Under the pieces are notes generated by a model that saw nothing but the letters and a program-made list of their open reading frames with translations, ran no database searches and was not told the DNA's origin. From Micromonosporaceae bacterium (GTDB lineage: Bacteria > Actinomycetota > Actinomycetes > Mycobacteriales > Micromonosporaceae): a stretch of DNA of 7,516 nucleotides. Made by a program: the position numbers and the translations under genes. Shown here piece by piece: positions 1-5,334 of this stretch (position 1 is the first letter of the stretch; the number at the start of each line of letters is the position of its first letter). The stretch spans positions 15,783 to 23,298 of the forward strand of contig DPJL01000239.1 of assembly GCA_003543035.1 (NCBI GenBank), given 5' to 3'.

Positions 1-1164
1 GGCAGCCCGGTCGCCGGGATCAGCAAGGACGAGGTGCTCGACCCGACGCCCGCGATCCGCAGCATCGTCGACACCTACGTTGGTGACCCGTCGCTGTCCA
101 ACCTGCCGCGTAAGTTCAAGTCGGTCGTCTCGTGGCTGCCGGATGTTCCCTACGAGGCCAACGACATCTCGTTCCTCGGCGTGGAGCACCCCGAGCACGG
201 CCCCGGGTTCGATCTCTGGGTCGGCGGGGGACTGTCGACGAATCCCATGCTGGCCAAGCGACTTGGCGTCTGGGTGCCGCTCGATGAGGTGCCGGATGTG
301 TGGGCCGTGGTCTGCCGTCTCTTCCGCGACTACGGCTATCGGCGGCTGCGGGCCCGCGCCCGGCTCAAGTTCCTCGTCGCCGACTGGGGAGTGGAGAAGT
401 TCCGGCAGATCCTGCAGGACGAGTACCTGGAGCGCCCCCTGATCGACGGCCCGGCACCGGCATTGCCAAGCCACGCGATCGACCACATCGGCGTACACAA
501 GCAGCGCGACGGCCTCAATTACGTTGGGGTGGCAGCGGTTGCAGGCCGGGTCAGCGGGACGCAGCTCTCGCAGGTGGCCGACATCGCCGAAGCACACGGA
601 TCGGGCCGGGTCCGGTTGACGCCGTACCAGAAGCTCCTCGTGCTGGATGTGGCAGACAACAAGGTCGATTCGCTGGTGTCCGCATTGGACGCGATCGGGT
701 TGCAGGCCCGGCCATCGGGCTGGCGCCGGGACACCATGGCGTGCACCGGAATCGAATACTGCAAGCTCGCGATCGTGGAAACGAAAGCGCTCGCGGCCGC
801 GACCGTGGCCCATCTCGAGCGGACGATCGGCAACATCGACGGCTCGCTCACCATCAACGTCAACGGTTGCCCCAACGCCTGTGCCCGCACCCAGATCGCC
901 GACATCGGGCTCAAGGGACAGCTTGTGCCCAATGCGCAAGGCGAGTTGGTTGAGGGTTTCCAGGTACACCTCGGCGGCAGTTTGAGCATGGCTCAGGGGC
1001 AGACACCCAACTTCGGCCGTAAGTTGCGCGGCCTCAAGACGACCGCAGCCGATCTGCCGCAATACACGGAGAAGCTGACCACTCGGTATCTGGCCGGCCG
1101 CAAGGATGCGGAAGAGCCCTTTGCCGAGTGGGTGTTGCGGGTGGACGAAGAGGAATTGCGATGA
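1..1164 (+). CDS. nirA: Ferredoxin-dependent sulfite/nitrite reductase (SirA/NirA type), 5' end cut off
   Basis: Siroheme and [4Fe-4S] enzyme that reduces sulfite to sulfide (or nitrite to ammonia) with six electrons from ferredoxin in the cytoplasm. The frame is open from base 1, so 387 C-terminal codons are present; the family is usually about 550-570 residues, so roughly 170 N-terminal residues lie outside. Counting from base 1, the cluster and siroheme ligands are visible as C248-X5-C254 (ACTGIEYC, bases 742-762) and C290-X3-C294 (NGCPNAC, bases 868-882). A second ferredoxin-like half domain begins near residue 161 (HKQRDGLNYVGV). The GTG at 34 is internal, because the preceding residues (SPVAGISKDE) look like normal family sequence. 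Sequence alone does not separate sulfite from nitrite reductases here, but the overlapping cysH and the chelatase gene point to sulfite. The order matches M. tuberculosis nirA-cysH-che1 as I recall it. Confidence 0.95.
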   Translation, partial: GSPVAGISKDEVLDPTPAIRSIVDTYVGDPSLSNLPRKFKSVVSWLPDVPYEANDISFLGVEHPEHGPGFDLWVGGGLSTNPMLAKRLGVWVPLDEVPDVWAVVCRLFRDYGYRRLRARARLKFLVADWGVEKFRQILQDEYLERPLIDGPAPALPSHAIDHIGVHKQRDGLNYVGVAAVAGRVSGTQLSQVADIAEAHGSGRVRLTPYQKLLVLDVADNKVDSLVSALDAIGLQARPSGWRRDTMACTGIEYCKLAIVETKALAAATVAHLERTIGNIDGSLTINVNGCPNACARTQIADIGLKGQLVPNAQGELVEGFQVHLGGSLSMAQGQTPNFGRKLRGLKTTAADLPQYTEKLTTRYLAGRKDAEEPFAEWVLRVDEEELR

Positions 1165-1328
1165 GCTCGGAAGGGCGCAGCGTTCCTTACCACTGCCCGT
1201 TCTGCGGGGAGGAGAACCTCTTCCCGCATGGGGAGACGCACGGCCAGTGGGAGTGCCGTGCTTGCAGGCGTGTGTTCGCAGTCAAGTTCATCGGTCTACT
1301 TAGGAGCGATCATGATCGTGGCGAGTGA
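1161..1328 (+). CDS. Small zinc-ribbon protein between sulfite reductase and CysH
   Basis: A 55-residue protein starting at the ATG whose ATGA overlaps the stop of the reductase gene, so translation is probably coupled. It contains two CXXC knuckles, C12-PF-C15-G and C32-RA-C35, separated by 16 residues that include H23 and H27. This is a classic rubredoxin- or zinc-ribbon-like metal site. A basic/hydrophobic tail follows (RRVFAVKFIGLL). There is no signal peptide or membrane span. The last 17 bases overlap the start of cysH, and the cysH ribosome binding site lies inside this gene. Similar tiny ORFs sit between the reductase and cysH in other actinobacteria (from memory, Streptomyces has one), so it is probably real and conserved. 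Its function is not known to me. Context suggests electron transfer, metal delivery, or a structural partner in sulfite or APS reduction. It could also act mainly as a translational coupler. Confidence 0.8.
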   Translation: MSSEGRSVPYHCPFCGEENLFPHGETHGQWECRACRRVFAVKFIGLLRSDHDRGE

Positions 1329-2010
1329 TGAGCTGATTGATGTCGCCGAGCGCGCCGGGCGCGACCTTGAGGGCGCCCCGGCCGAGAAGATCATCGAATG
1401 GGCGGCTGACACGTTCGGCGACCGGTTCTGTGTCACCAGTTCCTTTGCCGACGCAGTCCTCGCACACGTGGCCTCACGCGTGGTACCGGGCATAGAAGTG
1501 GTTTTTCTGGACACCGGATTGCATTTCCCGGAAACGCTTCGGGTTCGCGATCAGGTGACGCGGAGCATCCCGGTGACGGTGCGTTCGGTGCGGCCTCCGC
1601 TCACGGTCGGCCAGCAGGACGGCGAATACGGCCCCCGATTGTTCAACAAGGATCCGGATGCCTGCTGTGATATCCGGAAGGTCAAGCCGCTGGAGCAAGC
1701 CCTTGCGCAATATGACGCGTGGGCGGCGGGTTTGCGGCGCGACGAGTCGCCGACCCGGGCCCGCACCCCGGTGGTGCACTGGGAGTACGCGCGCAGCAAG
1801 GTGAAGGTGAACCCGCTCGCCGCCTGGACACAGTCCGATGTGGACAGTTACATTGCACGCTTCAACGTGCCGGTGAATCAGTTGCTGAATCAGGGTTACG
1901 GCTCGGTCGGTTGCTGGCCGTGCACCCGGCGGACCCTGCCCGGTGAGGACCACCGAGCGGGTCGCTGGGCGATGTTCGAAAAAACCGAATGCGGTCTGCA
2001 TGCCGCCTGA
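1312..2010 (+). CDS. cysH: Assimilatory adenosine 5'-phosphosulfate (APS) reductase, thioredoxin-dependent
   Basis: Reduces activated sulfate to sulfite plus AMP using thioredoxin. The protein is 232 residues from the ATG at 1312, which follows a good Shine-Dalgarno (AGGAG at 1302-1306, 5-nt spacer). Longer in-frame starts would run into the upstream zinc-ribbon gene and lack a comparable site. Visible motifs are the nucleotide-binding loop SSFADAVLAH (residues 43-52), DTGLHFPET (67-75), the cluster ligands C118-C119 (ACCDIRKVKPL) with C201-X2-C204 (GCWPCTR), and the catalytic tail KTECGLH with nucleophile C227. The CC...CXXC set binds a [4Fe-4S] cluster and marks the APS-using class (as in mycobacterial CysH and plant-type enzymes) rather than the cluster-less PAPS reductases of enteric bacteria. 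It supplies sulfite to the reductase encoded just upstream. Its 3' end overlaps the chelatase gene by 11 bases. Confidence 0.96.
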   Translation: MIVASDELIDVAERAGRDLEGAPAEKIIEWAADTFGDRFCVTSSFADAVLAHVASRVVPGIEVVFLDTGLHFPETLRVRDQVTRSIPVTVRSVRPPLTVGQQDGEYGPRLFNKDPDACCDIRKVKPLEQALAQYDAWAAGLRRDESPTRARTPVVHWEYARSKVKVNPLAAWTQSDVDSYIARFNVPVNQLLNQGYGSVGCWPCTRRTLPGEDHRAGRWAMFEKTECGLHAA

Positions 2011-2689
2011 AAGCGTCCTGCTAGTCGCCCATGGCTCGCGGGATCCCCGTGCCGCCGCCACGACGCGTGCGCTCGCACGCACCGTGGCGGCGGTGCGGCC
2101 GGGCTTGGATGTGCGAGTGGCCTTCCTCGAACAGGCCACGCCGCAACCGGCCGAGGTGCTTGCCGCCATGCCGGCGGGCACGGTGGTCGTGCCATTGCTG
2201 TTGACGAATGCGTTTCACGGCACGGTAGATCTGCCCAATCAGGTCGCCGGGTTCGACTGTGTGGTCACCGACACCCTTGGCGCGCCAACCGACACACTGT
2301 TGTCCGCTCTGAGCCACCGATTGCCGCGCAAGGCCTTTGACGCCCTCGTGCTCGCCGCCGCGGGGACACGGGTGGTCTCAGCCCGGGCCGAGGTGGAAAG
2401 AGTCGCAGCGGCGCTCTCAGAGCGGCACGGCGTACCCTGTGCGGTCGCCTATGCCGCGGGCGCAACACCTTCCGGAGCTTCAGCAGTGTCCGCCTTACAA
2501 GCGGCGGGTGCGTGCCGGATCGTGGTGGCGTCCTACTTCCTGGCTCCCGGCCGGCTATACGACCTTGTCACCGCAAGCGCTTTGAGCGCTGGAGCCATCG
2601 GTGCCGCCGCGCCGCTGGGCGCCTCGTGGCAGTTGGCTCAACTCATCCTCGACCGCATCGACTCCCGCCTTCTCGCGCTCGCCGCGTAA
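2000..2689 (+). CDS. cbiX: CbiX/SirB-type sirohydrochlorin chelatase
   Basis: Predicted to insert iron into sirohydrochlorin to make siroheme, the cofactor of the reductase at the head of the operon; related enzymes insert cobalt for B12. The 229-residue protein starts at ATG 2000, overlapping the cysH stop by 11 bases. The N-terminal half has the class II chelatase signature LLVAHGSRDP (residues 7-16, metal-binding H11) and LLLTNAFHGTVDLP (66-79, H73). The C-terminal half repeats the same fold but has lost both histidines: LVLAAAGTRVVSA (117-129) replaces the HGS motif and SYFLAPGRLYDLV (178-190) replaces the FH motif. It is therefore a two-domain form with one active site. It corresponds in position to M. 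tuberculosis che1 (Rv2393). Cobalt specificity cannot be excluded from sequence, but the sulfur operon favours iron. Confidence 0.9.
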   Translation: MPPESVLLVAHGSRDPRAAATTRALARTVAAVRPGLDVRVAFLEQATPQPAEVLAAMPAGTVVVPLLLTNAFHGTVDLPNQVAGFDCVVTDTLGAPTDTLLSALSHRLPRKAFDALVLAAAGTRVVSARAEVERVAAALSERHGVPCAVAYAAGATPSGASAVSALQAAGACRIVVASYFLAPGRLYDLVTASALSAGAIGAAAPLGASWQLAQLILDRIDSRLLALAA

Positions 2690-2707
2690 CCCTCGCCCTG
2701 CCGCAAA

Positions 2708-2850
2708 GATCGGCGTGATCAGGGAGTTCTGGCGCGTGTCGCAGGGTGTGTCGCGCTGCCACGCCCCTGATCGCCGTGATCAGGGAGTTATGACGGCGGC
2801 GCGCCGGAGACACGCCGAAGAAAGTCCCTGATCACCGTGATCATGCGGTG
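2708..2850. repeat. Three palindromic repeats at exact 61-bp spacing
   Basis: A 21-bp element with core GATCNNCGTGATCAGGG starts at 2708, 2769 and 2830, so the period is exactly 61 bp. Copies 1 and 2 differ at one base; copy 3 keeps GATCACCGTGATCA and then diverges. Copy 2 lies inside a perfect inverted repeat: CCCTGATC (2765-2772), GCCGT loop, GATCAGGG (2778-2785). Copy 3 has TGATCA (2829-2834), CCG, TGATCA (2838-2843). The 40-bp stretches between copies are largely unrelated. The array fills the gap between the chelatase stop and the operon terminator. It may be a local cluster of a dispersed intergenic palindrome or a set of protein-binding sites. Confidence 0.75.
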
Positions 2851-2865
2851 GTAACTGTCCAGAAA

Positions 2866-2910
2866 CGAGAGTGCCCCGGCATATGGCCGGGGCTCGCTCG
2901 ATTTTTGTTT
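2866..2910 (+). terminator. Rho-independent terminator of the sulfur operon
   Basis: The stem GCCCCGGC (2873-2880) pairs with GCCGGGGC (2886-2893) around a 5-nt loop. It extends with mismatches to CGAG (2866-2869) pairing with CTCG (2897-2900). The T-rich run ATTTTTGTTT follows directly at 2901-2910, which makes it a strong plus-strand terminator about 180 bases after the chelatase stop. The same hairpin lies 33 bases beyond the whiB1 stop on the minus strand, so it may serve both convergent units, though the minus side lacks a good U tract. Confidence 0.85.
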
Positions 2911-2933
2911 CGCGGTGGTGTTGGCTGGGTGTC

Positions 2934-3203
2934 TCAGAGGCTGTAGTTGCCCACAGATTGGGCGCGGACCCGGAGGCCGCCACGACGCTTCAGCGAGCGT
3001 CGCTCCTCTTCGCTCATCCCACCCCAGACACCGGCGTCCTGTCCGGACTCGAGGGCCCACTTGAGGCACTCGTCGGTGACGGAACAGCGCCGGCACACCG
3101 CTTTGGCCTGCTCGACCTGAAGTATCGCGGGGCCAGATGTCCCAATCGGGAAGAACAGCTCCGGGTCTTCATCACGGCAGACAGCACGGTGGCGCCAATC
3201 CAT
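2934..3203 (-). CDS. whiB1: WhiB1-type [4Fe-4S] transcriptional regulator
   Basis: An 89-residue cytoplasmic regulator whose [4Fe-4S] cluster senses nitric oxide and which, in mycobacteria, binds the primary sigma factor region 4 and DNA. The start MDWRHRAVCRDEDPELFFP is nearly the M. tuberculosis WhiB1 N-terminus, and the four cluster cysteines C9, C37, C40 and C46 (C-X27-C-X2-C-X5-C) fall at the positions I recall for that protein. The GVWGG turn is at 58-62, followed by a basic DNA-contacting tail (KRRGGLRVR, 72-80). The open frame continues upstream to 3491, but the ATG at 3203 is the family start and has AGGAG at 3218-3214 (10-nt spacer). The C-terminal residues AQSVGNYSL differ from mycobacterial WhiB1. 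The long upstream gap carries CRP-like sites, in line with cAMP-CRP control of mycobacterial whiB1. WhiB1 (WblE) is normally a conserved, often essential single-copy gene. Confidence 0.96.
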   Translation of the reverse strand: MDWRHRAVCRDEDPELFFPIGTSGPAILQVEQAKAVCRRCSVTDECLKWALESGQDAGVWGGMSEEERRSLKRRGGLRVRAQSVGNYSL

Positions 3204-3323
3204 GGCGGGAACACTCCTCTTAGCTAGCTTCGCGGCAGAAAATTGTTTAGTGCTTGGTCTTCGGTACGGTCGGCTTCCCCTGTATTGCGAACGCGCGGGA
3301 CGCGATTTGGATGCGATCGAATA

Positions 3324-3357
3324 GTTACGGACCGCTACCAGGACGCTGGCGCGTAAC
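3324..3357 (-). other. Inverted repeat in the presumed whiB1 leader
   Basis: GTTACG (3324-3329) and CGTAAC (3352-3357) form a perfect 6-bp outer stem. Inside it CCAG (3338-3341) and CTGG (3346-3349) form a second stem. It could be an RNA hairpin in the whiB1 5' leader or a DNA operator. There is no U tract, so a simple intrinsic terminator is unlikely. Confidence 0.35.
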
Positions 3358-3386
3358 GGGCAATGAAGTTCTGCACTCGGTACGCT

Positions 3387-3402
3387 TGTGAATGCTTTCA
3401 CG
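3387..3402 (-). promoter_or_regulatory. CRP-type operator B upstream of whiB1
   Basis: Minus strand reads CGTGA-AAGCAT-TCACA, a full match to the CRP consensus (TGTGA-N6-TCACA) but for one outer base. Its centre (3394.5) lies about 20 bp downstream of the TTGACA box. If that box is the -35 element, this site overlaps the -10 region and would act as a repressor site, while operator A would sit near -70, a usual activating position. This geometry is an inference that depends on the unproven start site. Confidence 0.6.
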
Positions 3403-3446
3403 AACTCCCGCGATGTCAAGGGGGGTGCCGGAAAATAGGACGGATG

Positions 3447-3462
3447 GGTGAGCAAGCTCACG
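3447..3462 (-). promoter_or_regulatory. CRP-type operator A upstream of whiB1
   Basis: Minus strand reads CGTGA-GCTTGC-TCACC, so GTGA-N6-TCAC is fully present; the inner bases are also symmetric (GTGAGC AA GCTCAC on plus), a perfect 14-bp palindrome with a 2-bp centre. It matches the CRP/Cmr consensus of mycobacteria and E. coli. Its centre (3454.5) is 60 bp upstream of operator B and about 251 bases upstream of the whiB1 start codon. Binding is inferred, not shown. Confidence 0.6.
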
Positions 3463-3574
3463 ACCGTTTTGTCCGGATCACCGGGAGTCACCCCGATCTC
3501 AATCTGTGACAGTCCGTAATCAATCTAAAGCGACACGTAGTGAAACTTACGTATTTCCTGGTCGTGTCGTGTTA

Positions 3575-4495
3575 TTAGCAGATTACTCGGAGGGCCGCAG
3601 GAACAGCGGCGAATTTCACTTTTTCTCGCTCTCCGAGATAATCGCCATCCAGTTGAAATGCCTCCGGTGTGGCACAGGTAACGGTGAAGTCATCCAAGTC
3701 ATGACGCAGCACTACCCGCTTGCCGTATTCATCATGCCTAAGCGACAGCATCTTGCCCACCGTTCGGAGGGTGCTCGGGGGCCGAAGGACTTTGAGCGCC
3801 ATCACATCCAAGCCGCTGTTGAAGTTGGCCTCCGGGCTCGCGTGGACGGGCCGGTCGCCCAGATAGGTCCAAGGAGCGGTGTTCTGCACAATGACGTTGG
3901 CAAGGCCCGTTTCGTCGTCCTCACCCATGGGTGAAAGCGTCAATCCGGGATTGCGGCGAATCGCATCGAAGAAATACTCGCCGAAAGCCGAACGCAGATA
4001 GAGCGCCGGAGTCGATCGGCGCCCACGCCGGCGGGCTTGCTCCACTCTCCTGACGACAGCGGCGTCGATGCCGAGGCCGGCGCAGAAGGTGAAGTATCGG
4101 TCGTCGGCACGGCCGAGCCCGATGGAACGGCTGCGTCCCTCGCGCACGGCGTCAAGGATTACTCCCGTTGCCTCAACGGGATTGCGAGGCATACCGAGGG
4201 CGCGGACGAAGACGTTCGTCGAACCGCCCGGCACCACAGCCAGCTTCGGCCGGCGCTCTGGGGAAGCCGTCATGAGTCCATTGACGACCTCATTGACCGT
4301 GCCGTCGCCGCCGAGAGCCACCACGACATCGGTGCCGTCGTCCGCAGCCGAGGCGGCGAGGTCATAACCGTGCCCGCGCCTGCGGGTGAAGCCGACCTTC
4401 AGCTCCATGGCGCTGCGAAGAGCGCCGACCAGCACCTCGCGGGTGCGGGCAGAGGTGGTGGTGGCCTTCGGGTTGACCACGAGTAACCCTCGCAT
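3575..4495 (-). CDS. Diacylglycerol kinase / YegS-BmrU family lipid kinase
   Basis: A 306-residue cytoplasmic or membrane-peripheral lipid kinase expected to phosphorylate diacylglycerol or a related lipid with ATP. The N-terminal kinase domain shows MRGLLVVNPKA (1-11), the nucleotide-binding motif ALGGDGTVNEVVNGL (60-74) and PGGSTNVFVRALG (89-101). In the last motif a serine stands where most family members have PxGTxN. The second domain ends with QLDGDYLG (281-288), the usual family signature. I chose ATG 4495 over TTG 4504 because MRGLLVVNP is the typical start and a -10 box (TAGATT, 4508-4503) lies 7 bases upstream, as in leaderless actinobacterial genes; no Shine-Dalgarno is visible. The gene precedes whiB1 on the same strand. 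From memory, M. tuberculosis has a similar protein (Rv3218) next to whiB1 (Rv3219). The true lipid substrate cannot be told from sequence. Confidence 0.9.
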   Translation of the reverse strand: MRGLLVVNPKATTTSARTREVLVGALRSAMELKVGFTRRRGHGYDLAASAADDGTDVVVALGGDGTVNEVVNGLMTASPERRPKLAVVPGGSTNVFVRALGMPRNPVEATGVILDAVREGRSRSIGLGRADDRYFTFCAGLGIDAAVVRRVEQARRRGRRSTPALYLRSAFGEYFFDAIRRNPGLTLSPMGEDDETGLANVIVQNTAPWTYLGDRPVHASPEANFNSGLDVMALKVLRPPSTLRTVGKMLSLRHDEYGKRVVLRHDLDDFTVTCATPEAFQLDGDYLGEREKVKFAAVPAALRVIC

Positions 4496-4519
4496 GCTGG
4501 GCAATCTATCGTGTCCGGT
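4496..4519. promoter_or_regulatory. 24-bp divergent promoter region with overlapping -10 boxes
   Basis: The minus strand has TAGATT at 4508-4503, then 7 bases, then the lipid kinase ATG at 4495. The plus strand has TATCGT at 4507-4512, then 7 bases, then the membrane-protein ATG at 4520. Both fit TANNNT followed by a start codon at the transcription start, the pattern of leaderless genes in actinobacteria. The two boxes share bases 4507-4508. The -35 regions would lie inside the opposite gene; none is strong. Confidence 0.5.
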
Positions 4520-4882
4520 ATGCCGTTAACCCTGCGCGTCGCGATCGGCCTCCTGACGATTCAGACCATCGCGCTGGCGGGCCTGTCAGCCTTCCTGATC
4601 TACGCGGACCTGACCAAACCACGCGGCGAAGGCTTCCTGGCGATTTACGTGACAATCTTTGCGATCGCGCTGACATTGGGTTTTGCGCTGGTGACCCGCG
4701 CGGTCGCCCGGCGCAGCGCAGCGGGCCGGGGTGCGGCCATCGCACTGGAGTTGCTGCTCCTCGCGCCGGTCTACTACATGATCACGGGTGGGCTGAGCTG
4801 GCTCGGCTGGCTGATCGGGTCGGTGGCCGTCGCGGTGATGGTGTCCTTGATGGCTCCGCCAACCAACCGGGTGCTCGCCTGA
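4520..4882 (+). CDS. Small integral membrane protein, four predicted helices
   Basis: A 120-residue very hydrophobic protein with likely transmembrane helices at about residues 7-28, 38-58, 70-90 and 92-111. They are joined by short loops, one acidic/basic (ADLTKPRGEG, 29-38) and one strongly basic (RAVARRSAAGRG, 60-71), which by the positive-inside rule should face the cytoplasm. No catalytic motif is seen and I cannot assign a function. It is divergent from the lipid kinase with only 24 bases between them. From memory, M. tuberculosis has an uncharacterised membrane protein (Rv3217c) divergent from Rv3218, so the pair seems conserved. The GTG at 4511 is an alternative start adding three residues; ATG 4520 is preferred because a TATCGT box lies 7 bases upstream. 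The gene is convergent with the anti-sigma gene, 18 bases away. Confidence 0.8.
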   Translation: MPLTLRVAIGLLTIQTIALAGLSAFLIYADLTKPRGEGFLAIYVTIFAIALTLGFALVTRAVARRSAAGRGAAIALELLLLAPVYYMITGGLSWLGWLIGSVAVAVMVSLMAPPTNRVLA

Positions 4883-4907
4883 GTGTCCGAACAGGATGCG
4901 TCAGGCG
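4876..4907. terminator. Possible bidirectional hairpin spanning two convergent stop codons
   Basis: CGCCTGA (4876-4882) and TCAGGCG (4901-4907) form 7-bp inverted arms around 18 bases, and each arm contains the TGA stop of one of the two convergent genes. There is no U tract. It may terminate both transcripts, but the stem is short and chance is possible given that both ends read GCC-TGA. Confidence 0.35.
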
Positions 4908-5308
4908 GAAAGAGTCGGCCTGGCGGTGGCGAGCCGGATGGTCGCGTGCTCGCCCGTTTGCTCTGTCCAGACCTGTGAGGTCAGCCCGCTCAAAACCCGC
5001 CAGGCAAAGGAAGACGGGTCGGGCAACCGGGTGCCCGGGCGCATAGGCGCCGAGATCGCTACGGTCAGTTCATCGGCGCTGATCTCGAAGCGGCAGTGCA
5101 GGTCTCCGTCAGGTGGAGTGAGCACCAGCAGCATGGCGCAGGCCTCATCCACCGCGATTCGCAGATCTTCAATCTTGTCGCCGGGAAAACCCAGCCGGGC
5201 CGCCATTCCAGCAGTTGCCGTGCGCAGTATGCCGAGCCATCCGCCATCGGCTGGCACGGTCACGTCCACGACATCATCAACGAGTGACGTCGATGCCCTT
5301 TTTATCAT
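4901..5308 (-). CDS. rsbW: RsbW/UsfX-like anti-sigma factor with degenerate ATPase motifs
   Basis: A 135-residue protein of the HATPase (GHKL) fold family used by SigB/SigF anti-sigma factors, which bind the sigma factor and release it when an anti-anti-sigma protein competes. The best-conserved segment is KIEDLRIAVDEACAMLL (45-61), matching the mycobacterial UsfX pattern DLRLAVDEVC; SSFAWRVLSGLTSQV (99-113) matches the second UsfX block. The N-box asparagine (EAxxN) is methionine (M59), and no DxGxG box is visible in the segment SAPMRPGTRLPD (86-97). ATP binding and kinase activity are thus doubtful, as also discussed for UsfX. ATG 5308 is taken as the start; GTG 5320 would add four residues. 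A TACCCT box at 5334-5329 could be its -10. No sigma factor gene is adjacent: the gene is convergent with the membrane protein downstream and preceded by sodN. Confidence 0.8.
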   Translation of the reverse strand: MIKRASTSLVDDVVDVTVPADGGWLGILRTATAGMAARLGFPGDKIEDLRIAVDEACAMLLVLTPPDGDLHCRFEISADELTVAISAPMRPGTRLPDPSSFAWRVLSGLTSQVWTEQTGEHATIRLATARPTLSA

Positions 5309-5334
5309 CTGCTGGCTCACTACTACCGAGGGTA

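Larger units (their letters stand above)
3204..3574 (-). promoter_or_regulatory. whiB1 upstream regulatory region, 371 bp without a gene
   Basis: No convincing coding frame lies here. On the minus strand, in the direction of whiB1, it holds in order: a GTGA-N6-TCAC palindrome (3461-3448), a perfect -35-like TTGACA (3419-3414), a second GTGA-N6-TCAC palindrome (3401-3388), a hairpin with arms at 3357-3352 and 3329-3324, and the whiB1 Shine-Dalgarno. A -10 box at 17-18 bp from TTGACA would be AGCATT or GCATTC, which is weak, so the start site is uncertain. If used, it gives a leader of about 180 nt. The region is richer in A and T than its neighbours, as expected for a promoter. Confidence 0.6.

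Noticed and set aside
1474..2181. Long minus-strand frame opposite cysH and cbiX
   Set aside because: It is a high-GC shadow frame: low-complexity arginine/alanine/proline composition, opposite two genes with clear catalytic motifs.
2708..2850. CRISPR-like array (three repeats, 40-bp spacers)
   Set aside because: Repeats are only 21 bp and the third is degenerate. The elements are GATC-rich palindromes and no cas gene is near. The spacing pattern is better treated as an intergenic palindrome cluster.
3204..3491. N-terminal extension of the WhiB protein up to 3491 on the minus strand
   Set aside because: MDWRHRAVCRDEDPELFFP is the family start with a Shine-Dalgarno before it. The upstream residues resemble no WhiB protein and cover the promoter with its palindromes.
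3506..3934. Plus-strand frame of 142 codons opposite the lipid kinase 3' end
   Set aside because: No recognisable domain, no ribosome binding site, and mostly antisense to the kinase.
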